NCBI GenBank assembly: GCA_016763755.1
Contig: JAESTD010000245.1
Location: 1-47,816 of the forward strand
Length of the DNA stretch: 47,816 nucleotides
Direction of reading: 5' to 3'
Source of the DNA: Mucilaginibacter sp.
GTDB taxonomy: Bacteria; Bacteroidota; Bacteroidia; Sphingobacteriales; Sphingobacteriaceae
Both the position numbers and the translations under genes were made by a program. Positions 40,266 to 47,816 of the stretch are shown here, one piece after another. The notes under the pieces are model-generated. The model was not told the DNA's origin and made no database searches. It saw only the letters and a program-made list of their open reading frames with translations. Each line of letters opens with the position of its first letter. Within the stretch, counting starts at the first letter, position 1.

Positions 40266-43200
40266 TTGGTTAAAATTTTTACTACTAAGCTTTTTGTAGT
40301 TATACTTCTTGTATCTGCTTTAAGCGGGGTAGGAAAGCTATATGCGCAGCAAACGCAGCAGCCAACATCAGTTCCAAACCAACAACCAAGCCAGTATCCG
40401 GCCCAGCAAGGGCAGCAACAATATCCAACGCAACAAGGCCAGCAGTTTCCAAACAGGCAGCAGCAATATCCTAATCAGCAAAACGCCAACCAATCGCAGC
40501 AACAACCTGTTAACCAGCAGGCCCGGCCCGGCCAAACACCTGTGCAGGCACAGCCCCAACAGGAAGGCTCGCCAACACAACAAGCTCGTGCTGATACCGG
40601 TTTCAAGCCCGGCCCTATACAACTTCGCGAAGCGACATCAAAAAGAGAGCGCTCTGGTTTATTTTTTAAAGACCCACCCGGTTTGGTACGAACGGTGGAG
40701 TATGATCCTGCCACCAACCGCTATATTCTTTATGAACGTTTAGGCAGCCTTAATTATCGGCCACCTCAGTATTTAACTTTTACCGAATATTTACTATTAC
40801 AGCAACGCAGCGTAAAGCGCGAGTATTTTCAACAGCTGTCAGACAATTACGCGTTTGATTCGGCGCAGCCTGGTTTTATCCCGCAAATACGTGTTCGCAG
40901 CAAAACCTTTGAGCAGATATTTGGCAGCTCGGCCATCAATATACGCCCACAGGGTTCGGCAGAAGTGATATTGGCCGGGCAGATCAGCAAGAACCAGAAC
41001 CCGCTGTTTAATACCCGCCAGCGTAATCAGTTCAATTTTAATTTTGACCAGCGCATTCAGCTAAATGTTACCGGCGATATCGGTGATAAGCTAAAGATCA
41101 CCACCAACTATAATACCCAGGCGCAGTTTCAGTTTGAGAACCAGATAAAACTGGATTACACCGGCCATCCCGATGAGATCATTCAAAAAATTGAGGCCGG
41201 TACCGTGAGCATGCCGCTGAACACTACGCTGATAACCGGCAGTCAGGCATTGTTCGGTGTTAAAACCAAGCTGAAATTTGGCCGTTTGGATGTAACCAGT
41301 ATTTTTTCGCAACAGCGTTCGCAGTCAAAAAATATTACGATCACCAATGGCTCGCAGCAAGGTAATATCTCCATCACTGCTGCAGATTACGAAGCTAATA
41401 AACACTACTTCCTGTCGCAGTATTTTAGAAATAACTACAACCGTGCGCTGGCTAATATCCCGATCATCAGTTCAAACATCACCATTACAAAAATTGAGGT
41501 TTGGACAACCAATCGTACCAGCGTAACTACCGATTCGCGCGATATATTGGCTTTCATTGACCTGGGTGAGAACAAGCCCTATAACCCTCAATTTACAGGC
41601 GCAGGGTTTAGCGGTTACCCGGCAGGTTTCCAGGGGCCGGGCTTCCCGCAGCAGTCAAATAACTTGTTAACCAGTCTGCCAGCCGGCGCGCGTAATACCA
41701 ACTCAAATGATGTTGCCAACTATTTCAGGGCCACGGGTGCTACTGATAACTATGCCAAGCTAACCTATGCCCGTAAGCTAAAGGATAACGAGTTTACCCT
41801 GCATCCGCAATTGGGTTATATCTCGCTGAATTATCCGCTAAACAACGACGAGGTTTTGGCCGTAGCTTACCAATATACTGTAAACGGCGTGCAGTACCAG
41901 GTAGGTGAGTTTAGCAGCGACAGGGCAGTGAACACTGCTACCCCGCAGGTGCTTTACACCAAGCTCCTTAAAAACGAATTGCTTAAAACCAGCCTGCCAA
42001 CCTGGGATCTGATGATGAAAAACATCTACTCGTTAGGAGCAAGCCAGATTAGCCCTACTAATTTTAAGCTTAATGTTTCTCGCCTGGATGATAAATCGGG
42101 CATAGAGAAAAGCATAATGGACGAGGGCACTAACACCAAAAGTAAGCGCTGGCTGCAGATAACCGGGTTGGATAACCTTAACCAGCAGAACGATAAAAGC
42201 CCCGATGGTTTCTTCGACTTTTTGGAAGGCATTACTATTGATTCGCAGAACGGGCGCATCATGTTCCCAACCATTGAGCCTTTTGGCAGCGACCTTGCTA
42301 AACAATTTACCGTTGCGGAAGCTGACCTGAACTCGAGGTATGTTTACCAGCCCTTGTACGACTCAACAAAGACCATCGCGCAGCAGCTATTCCCAAAATT
42401 GAACCGGTATGTTATCAAGGGAACATATACGGGCCAAAACGGATCAGAATACCAATTAAATGCAGTGAATGTTCCGCAAGGTTCTGTAGTGGTAACAGCA
42501 GGTAATTTGAAATTACAGGAAGGTACAGATTATACCATCGATTACAGCTCGGGCCGTTTGCGGATGCTGAACCAGGCATTGTTACAATCGGGCCAGCCTA
42601 TCAATATCAAATTGGAGAACAACGAGCTTTTTGGTGTGCAGCAAAAATCGTTATGGGGTACACGGCTTGATTATCACGTAAACCCTAAACTTGCATTGGG
42701 GGCAACTATGATGCACCTCACCGAGCAGCCCCTAAATCAAAACGAAATTGTAGGGCAGGAATCTATTTCCAACACTATCTGGGGATTTGATGCCAATTAC
42801 AGTTCCGAATCGAGGTTCCTTACAAAGCTGGTTGATAAGATCCCGTTCATTCATACCAAAGCACCATCAACCATTAATTTTAGCGGCGAGTTTGCCCAGT
42901 TAAAGCCGGGCAGCCCAAGCGCGCTTAACTTTGCCGGCTCAAAAAACGGTACATCATACCTGGACGATTTTGAGAACAGCCGTACCGTTATTGATATTAA
43001 AGGCGCGTTGAACTGGCAGCTCTCGGGCACACCGCAAATGTTCCCCGAGTCGAATACGTTTGATGACCTGAGTTATGGCTTTAACCGTGCAAGGTTAGCC
43101 TACTACAACATAGACCCTATATTTTACACCAATTCGGGCAATATCCCGGTATCGCGAAATGATCTTTCTAATCACTACGTAAGGCAGGTTCTTGAGCAGG

Positions 43201-46200
43201 AAGTTTTTCCATATAAGCAATCCACAACCGGGCAGCCGCTTAGTTTGGCTACGCTGAACATGGCGTTTTACCCTACTGTTCGTGGTCCATACAACTACAC
43301 CACTACCGGTATCAATACTGATGGTACTTTGCAAAATCCGCGCAGCCGCTGGGGTGGTATGTTCCGCAAGCTGGAAACCAACGACTTTGAATCGCTTAAC
43401 GTAGGCTACATTGAGTTCTGGATGATGGATCCGTTTATTTACAAACCAAACTCAGTAGGTGGCGATCTGTATTTTAACCTTGGTAGTGTATCTGAAGATA
43501 TTTTGAAAGACGGCCGCAAAAGTTTAGAAAACGCTCTGCCGGTTGATGGTACCACAGCCGATAAAGTGGACGAAACCAACTGGGGCCGCGTATCAAAACT
43601 ACAGCCTGTTGTAAACGCATTTGACAACGATCCTAATAACCGCCGACTGCAGGATATTGGTTTGGATGGTTTGAACGATGCCGACGAGAAGACCAAGTTT
43701 GCGCCTATGCTGCAGCAAACGCAAGGGCTGTTAAACCCGCAAGCTGCTGCATCGTTAAGCGCCGACCCTTCATCAGATAACTACCAATACTACCAGGGTG
43801 CAGCACTTGACCAGGCACGCGCGGGTATCTTGGAACGCTATAGCCGTTACAACGGTACAGAGGGTAACTCTAAAACAGCAGAGCAATCGCAAGCCGAATT
43901 GGGTATCCAGACCTCGGCATCAACTTCGTTGCCGGACGGTGAGGATATTAACCGCGATAATAACATGAGTCAGGCCGATGAGTATTATCAGTATCGCGTA
44001 TCTATTCGTCCGCAAGATCTGGTGATCGGTCAAAACTACATCAACGATAAGATTACAGCTAATGTAAAGCTGCCAAACGGAACTACGCAGGCAGTTACCT
44101 GGTACCAGTTCCGTGTGCCGATTACTGATTATAGCAGCAAGGTGGGTAACATCCAGGATTTTAAGGCCATCCGTTTTATGCGGATGTTTATGACCAACTT
44201 TGCGGATACTGCAGTGCTGCGTTTTGCAACCCTGCAATTAGCCAGCAGCGAATGGCGTACATTTAATGCTGAAAATAACCCCATCAACGTTATTGCCGAT
44301 CCTGCCATCACCAATCCGGTGAATGACGGCTCGGTACTGGATGTGCAAGCCGTTAACATTGAGGAGAATGGTAATCGCACACCAATACCTTATGTGGTAC
44401 CACCGGGCATTAACCGCCAGCGTAATTATAACAACCTGCAAACCGATACCAAGCTAAACGAGCAATCGCTATCGCTGAACGTAACCAACTTGCGCGATGG
44501 TTACTCGAGGGCTGCCTTCCGTACTTTTTATAACGACCTGCGATCATATAAACGCGTGCAGATGTTTATCCACGCCGAGGGTGATCAGTTGAAAAATAAC
44601 GACCTGAATGCCTTTGTACGTTTTGGGGTGGATTATCAGGATAACTATTACGAGTACGAGCTACCGCTGGCCATTACCCAGCCGGGCACCCGCGAACCGG
44701 GCGCAATATGGCCATCGGTGAACGAGTTGAATTTAGAGTTATCGATCCTGACAGATGCAAAACTGGCCCGTAACAATGCCAAGCTTAACGGGCAGCCCTG
44801 GCCGTTTACCGTGCCGTTTGTTTATACCGATGGCGCCAATAAAGTAACCATAAAAGGCCAGCCCGATCTGAGCCGTTTGCGTACCATTATGCTGGGTGTG
44901 CGCAATCCATTTAAGGCCAACAGCCTAAGCGCCGATGACGGATTAAATAAAACAGGTACAGTTTGGTTTGATGAATTACGTCTTACCGACTTTGATCAGC
45001 GGGGCGGTTGGGCAGCTACCGCAAGGGTAGATGCGACACTGGCAGATTTTGCCAACATTACAGTATCCGGCAGTAAAAGTACCATAGGCTTTGGTACGCT
45101 GGATTCGCGGGTGAGCGACCGCAACCGTAGCGACAACCAGATCATCGACGCATCAGCAAGTGTGGAGTTGGGTAAATTCTTCCCGGAGAAAAGCGGTATC
45201 CGGATCCCGGCTTATGTGAACATATCCACCCAAAAAAGTACGCCGCAGTATGACCCCGGCATGCCCGATGTGGAACTAAAGAAATCGTTAGCGGCAGCAC
45301 CAACCAACCAAGCACGCGACTCGATTAAAAACGTATCCGAAGATTTTACCGTGCGTAAAAGCATCAACTTTACAAACGTGCATAAAGAGCGTACCGACCC
45401 ATCTGCAACAACACACGTGTGGGATGTTGAAAACTTTGCAGCTACATACGCCTACACTGAATATCGCCACCACGATTTTATTGTGGAGAATGATATGGCA
45501 AAAACCTATCGCGTGGCGCTAAACTATAATTACACTAACGAGCCTAAGTTTATTACACCGTTCGCCAAGATCATCAAAAGTAATCTGTTGGCGTTGGCGC
45601 GGGATTTTAATTTCAGTATCCTGCCATCAAGGTTAAATTTCAGCATTAATTTCGACAGGTTCTATTCTGAAAACACCCTGCGCAATAACGACCCTAACAA
45701 CTATATCCCTATCCCAACATCGTTTAACAAAAACTTCAACATTACCCGCGTTTATGGCATCGGCTGGAATTTATCCAAATCATTGTCGCTGGATATTGAC
45801 GCGACCAATCTATCCGTTGTTGACGAACCAATGGGGCGCATAACCGGTTTAAAACGCGATACCCTTTGGGACAACCTGATGCGTCTTGGTCGTACCATTA
45901 ACTACAACCACACCATAAACATCAACTATACTACGCCTATAAATAAAGTACCCGGGCTGGAGTGGACGGCTTTAACAGCGCGTTACAGTACTAACTTTAA
46001 CTGGCAATCGCAACCTACGTTTGCTATTAATAACCCAACCTATGATGTGGGTAACAGTATCCAGAATGCTCGTACCATTCAATTAAATCCTAACCTCAAC
46101 TTTGCTAATTTTTACAATAAGTTCCGTGGATTAAGAAAAGGCAATGATGAGAAAGGCGGAGCTGCCAAGATTTTCCTCGGCCTGTTAACCAGTATTAAAA

Positions 46201-47522
46201 ACATCAGCGGAACTTATACCCGTACCGAAGGAACCTTCCTGCCGGGCTATTTGCCGAAATCGAATTTCTTTGGGCAGGATCTTACTTATGATGCTCCAGG
46301 TTTGGGCTTTTTGTTGGGCTCGCAAACGGATATAAGGGCGAGGGCGATCGCCAATGGCTGGATAACCACAGATACGCTGCAAAACCAATTATTTGTAAAA
46401 TCATTTAATGAGGATATCCAATTGCGCAGTATCATTGAACCACTGCCCGATCTGCGGATTGAGCTGAGAGCTTTCCGCACACAGGATAAGAATTACCAAA
46501 CCCAGTTCAAATACCTTGAATCCAGCGGACAGATTGAAAATTTAAGCCCTGTAACATCGGGTACTTATAGTGTGTCGTTCCTATCGATAGGAACTGCTTT
46601 CTCAAAAGGCGGTGATTTAACCCGAAACTCCGAAGCTTTCCAGAAATTCCTGGATAACCGTACGGTGATCTCGCAACGTTTGGGTCTTCAAAATCCAAAT
46701 TCGGCAGGTACGGCCGACGGTTATGCCGACGGCTATGGGCCAAACGCCCAGAATGTATTAGTACCAGCCTTCCTGGCGGCGTACACGGGTAAGGATGCAG
46801 GTTCGGTAAACTTAACGCAGTTTCCTAAAATACCTATTCCTAACTGGGATATTAAATATAGCGGTTTAGCGCGCCTTCCATTATTCAGCGATCTGTTTGA
46901 TTCGTTTGATCTGCGGCACGTTTACCGTTCATCATACAACGTAAGCGCCTACACCACGCTGCTGCAGTACCAGGAAGTTGCAGGCCACAGCACCACGCGT
47001 GATGCCAACCTGGACTTTTTGCCGCTATATCAATTCTCGCAGGTGAGCATCCTTGAGTCCTTCTTGCCTTTGCTGGGTGCCGATATTCGTTTTAAGAACA
47101 GTATGACTGCCAATGTTGAGTTTAGCAAGAACCGCTTCCTTAACCTGAGTATGCTGAACAGTCAGCTTACCCAACAGGACGAGAATATTGTGGTACTGGG
47201 CTTCGGTTATCGCCCTAAAAATTTCAGGATGCCATGGGGTTTATTTGGCACAGGCAACCGCGATAACAACGACGTCAACTTTAAGCTGGACGTAGCCATC
47301 CGCGATAAAAAACTGGTGATGTACCGCGCCGATGTTCCCGGCGCCGAGGTATCATCAGGTGCCGAGAACATCACCCTACGCCCGTCGATAGATTATGTGA
47401 TCAATCAGCGCTTTAATCTCAATTTGTTTTACGACAGCAACATTACTAAGCCATACACCTCGCAGGCGTTTACCACGGCGTTTACCAACTTTGGCATTAA
47501 TTTGAAGTTGTTGTTGCAATAG
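40266..47522 (+). CDS. sprA: T9SS outer-membrane translocon protein SprA
   Basis: A 2418-residue outer-membrane protein matching SprA (Sov), the giant beta-barrel pore of type IX secretion. A signal peptide (about 1-27, ending LYA) is followed by a Gln/Pro/Asn-rich stretch (about 28-110), then the conserved SprA body with a very long run of beta strands and a C-terminal strand ending FGINLKLLLQ. The size fits the family. The start is TTG at 40266: a stop codon (40254) closes the frame upstream, and later starts would lose the signal peptide. The ruvA-sprA order is conserved in Bacteroidota. The last 13 codons occur again downstream in a diverged copy. Confidence 0.95.
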   Translation: MVKIFTTKLFVVILLVSALSGVGKLYAQQTQQPTSVPNQQPSQYPAQQGQQQYPTQQGQQFPNRQQQYPNQQNANQSQQQPVNQQARPGQTPVQAQPQQEGSPTQQARADTGFKPGPIQLREATSKRERSGLFFKDPPGLVRTVEYDPATNRYILYERLGSLNYRPPQYLTFTEYLLLQQRSVKREYFQQLSDNYAFDSAQPGFIPQIRVRSKTFEQIFGSSAINIRPQGSAEVILAGQISKNQNPLFNTRQRNQFNFNFDQRIQLNVTGDIGDKLKITTNYNTQAQFQFENQIKLDYTGHPDEIIQKIEAGTVSMPLNTTLITGSQALFGVKTKLKFGRLDVTSIFSQQRSQSKNITITNGSQQGNISITAADYEANKHYFLSQYFRNNYNRALANIPIISSNITITKIEVWTTNRTSVTTDSRDILAFIDLGENKPYNPQFTGAGFSGYPAGFQGPGFPQQSNNLLTSLPAGARNTNSNDVANYFRATGATDNYAKLTYARKLKDNEFTLHPQLGYISLNYPLNNDEVLAVAYQYTVNGVQYQVGEFSSDRAVNTATPQVLYTKLLKNELLKTSLPTWDLMMKNIYSLGASQISPTNFKLNVSRLDDKSGIEKSIMDEGTNTKSKRWLQITGLDNLNQQNDKSPDGFFDFLEGITIDSQNGRIMFPTIEPFGSDLAKQFTVAEADLNSRYVYQPLYDSTKTIAQQLFPKLNRYVIKGTYTGQNGSEYQLNAVNVPQGSVVVTAGNLKLQEGTDYTIDYSSGRLRMLNQALLQSGQPINIKLENNELFGVQQKSLWGTRLDYHVNPKLALGATMMHLTEQPLNQNEIVGQESISNTIWGFDANYSSESRFLTKLVDKIPFIHTKAPSTINFSGEFAQLKPGSPSALNFAGSKNGTSYLDDFENSRTVIDIKGALNWQLSGTPQMFPESNTFDDLSYGFNRARLAYYNIDPIFYTNSGNIPVSRNDLSNHYVRQVLEQEVFPYKQSTTGQPLSLATLNMAFYPTVRGPYNYTTTGINTDGTLQNPRSRWGGMFRKLETNDFESLNVGYIEFWMMDPFIYKPNSVGGDLYFNLGSVSEDILKDGRKSLENALPVDGTTADKVDETNWGRVSKLQPVVNAFDNDPNNRRLQDIGLDGLNDADEKTKFAPMLQQTQGLLNPQAAASLSADPSSDNYQYYQGAALDQARAGILERYSRYNGTEGNSKTAEQSQAELGIQTSASTSLPDGEDINRDNNMSQADEYYQYRVSIRPQDLVIGQNYINDKITANVKLPNGTTQAVTWYQFRVPITDYSSKVGNIQDFKAIRFMRMFMTNFADTAVLRFATLQLASSEWRTFNAENNPINVIADPAITNPVNDGSVLDVQAVNIEENGNRTPIPYVVPPGINRQRNYNNLQTDTKLNEQSLSLNVTNLRDGYSRAAFRTFYNDLRSYKRVQMFIHAEGDQLKNNDLNAFVRFGVDYQDNYYEYELPLAITQPGTREPGAIWPSVNELNLELSILTDAKLARNNAKLNGQPWPFTVPFVYTDGANKVTIKGQPDLSRLRTIMLGVRNPFKANSLSADDGLNKTGTVWFDELRLTDFDQRGGWAATARVDATLADFANITVSGSKSTIGFGTLDSRVSDRNRSDNQIIDASASVELGKFFPEKSGIRIPAYVNISTQKSTPQYDPGMPDVELKKSLAAAPTNQARDSIKNVSEDFTVRKSINFTNVHKERTDPSATTHVWDVENFAATYAYTEYRHHDFIVENDMAKTYRVALNYNYTNEPKFITPFAKIIKSNLLALARDFNFSILPSRLNFSINFDRFYSENTLRNNDPNNYIPIPTSFNKNFNITRVYGIGWNLSKSLSLDIDATNLSVVDEPMGRITGLKRDTLWDNLMRLGRTINYNHTININYTTPINKVPGLEWTALTARYSTNFNWQSQPTFAINNPTYDVGNSIQNARTIQLNPNLNFANFYNKFRGLRKGNDEKGGAAKIFLGLLTSIKNISGTYTRTEGTFLPGYLPKSNFFGQDLTYDAPGLGFLLGSQTDIRARAIANGWITTDTLQNQLFVKSFNEDIQLRSIIEPLPDLRIELRAFRTQDKNYQTQFKYLESSGQIENLSPVTSGTYSVSFLSIGTAFSKGGDLTRNSEAFQKFLDNRTVISQRLGLQNPNSAGTADGYADGYGPNAQNVLVPAFLAAYTGKDAGSVNLTQFPKIPIPNWDIKYSGLARLPLFSDLFDSFDLRHVYRSSYNVSAYTTLLQYQEVAGHSTTRDANLDFLPLYQFSQVSILESFLPLLGADIRFKNSMTANVEFSKNRFLNLSMLNSQLTQQDENIVVLGFGYRPKNFRMPWGLFGTGNRDNNDVNFKLDVAIRDKKLVMYRADVPGAEVSSGAENITLRPSIDYVINQRFNLNLFYDSNITKPYTSQAFTTAFTNFGINLKLLLQ

Positions 47523-47533
47523 ACCACTTACCC

Positions 47534-47644
47534 GTCATTGCGAGGAGAGGCCTCACCTAAATCCTCTCCAAAGGAGAGGACTTTAAAAGAAATATTAGAA
47601 CCCTCTCCTTTGGAGAGGGCAGGGTGAGGCTAATCAGGCTTTCA
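47534..47644. repeat. MITE-like palindromic element, copy A
   Basis: A 111-bp noncoding element. It contains two perfect 8-bp-stem hairpins, TCCTCTCC-AAA-GGAGAGGA (47562-47580) and CCCTCTCC-TTT-GGAGAGGG (47601-47619). These are themselves inverted copies of each other inside a larger inverted repeat (GCCTCACC...GGTGAGGC). Its head GTCATTGCGAGG is shared with other intergenic palindromes in this window. It differs from copy B at only two positions. Confidence 0.85.
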
Positions 47645-47682
47645 TCAATTTTGGTATTAACTTGAAGTTGTTGTTGCAGTAA
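47641..47682 (+). pseudogene. Second, diverged copy of the sprA 3' end
   Basis: Forty-two bases encode FINFGINLKLLLQ and a stop, against FTNFGINLKLLLQ and a stop at the true sprA end (47481-47522). 35 of 42 bases agree. Six of the seven differences are at third codon positions and all seven are transitions. There is no start codon, so it cannot be expressed on its own. It is best read as the remnant of another sprA allele left at a recombination junction. Confidence 0.75.
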
Positions 47683-47705
47683 AGTACGGGGTTTTTGTAA
47701 ACTAT

Positions 47706-47816
47706 GTCATTGCGGGGAGAGGCCTCTCCTAAATCCTCTCCAAAGGAGAGGACTTTAAAAGAAATATTAGAACCCTCTCCTTTGGAGAGGGCAGGGTGAG
47801 GCTAATCAGGCTTTCA
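47706..47816. repeat. MITE-like palindromic element, copy B
   Basis: This is a second 111-bp copy, 172 bases downstream of copy A and identical at 109 of 111 positions. The window ends exactly where the copy ends, so whether a further sprA-tail copy follows cannot be seen. The 294 bases after sprA hold only the two copies, the sprA-tail remnant and short spacers. Confidence 0.85.

Noticed and set aside
47534-47816. CRISPR-like repeat array after sprA
   Set aside because: Only two long copies with a palindromic internal structure and a coding-derived spacer, with no cas genes. It is a duplicated element, not an array.

Overview
The window reads as a chromosomal segment of a Bacteroidota bacterium, most likely family Sphingobacteriaceae (Mucilaginibacter/Pedobacter type). 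The basis is gene content and style: the type IX secretion (T9SS) outer-membrane translocon SprA, a cargo-like T9SS C-terminal domain, an ECF sigma/anti-sigma pair whose anti-sigma factor carries a carboxypeptidase-like regulatory domain, DUF3127 and DUF4292 proteins, weak or absent Shine-Dalgarno sequences, and many exact matches to the Bacteroidota -7 promoter box TAnnTTTG. The genus is inference. No tRNA, rRNA, CRISPR array, prophage or transposase gene was seen.

Layout. 1-2.5 kb: RRM RNA-binding protein, ribosome recycling factor and a MarR-GNAT fusion with its own probable operator. 2.6-8.4 kb: an ABC exporter, then an envelope-sensing locus (ECF sigma, TonB-like anti-sigma factor, divergent VWA protein). 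8.5-13 kb: a hybrid PAS/GAF histidine kinase apparently split from its receiver domain by a one-base deletion, downstream of glyA. 13.3-21.4 kb: scpA and dxs (divergent), an M28 peptidase, and a two-component system divergent from a secreted protein with a T9SS tail. 21.7-28.3 kb: DUF3127 protein, THUMP methyltransferase, TonB-C-like protein, MtfA-like peptidase, ComF, RlmN, amidohydrolase, acylphosphatase. 28.3-34.4 kb: an envelope operon (flippase, TPR, DUF4292 lipoprotein, EnvC-like factor) and two TatA genes. 34.5-47.5 kb: gatA, an MltD-like lytic transglycosylase, and a maeB-ruvA-sprA run. ruvA is frameshifted.

Between genes, especially at convergent ends, the DNA is filled with palindromic repeats of several families. 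Several share a GTCATTGCGAG-like head. The last 300 bases hold two near-identical 111-bp MITE-like copies separated by a second, diverged copy of the 3' end of sprA. That arrangement looks like a recombination scar and is the most unusual thing in the window.

The main themes are cell-envelope biogenesis and sensing (SprA, Tat, EnvC-like, MltD-like, flippase, sigma/anti-sigma, two kinases) and housekeeping translation/metabolism (frr, glyA, gatA, rlmN, dxs, maeB).
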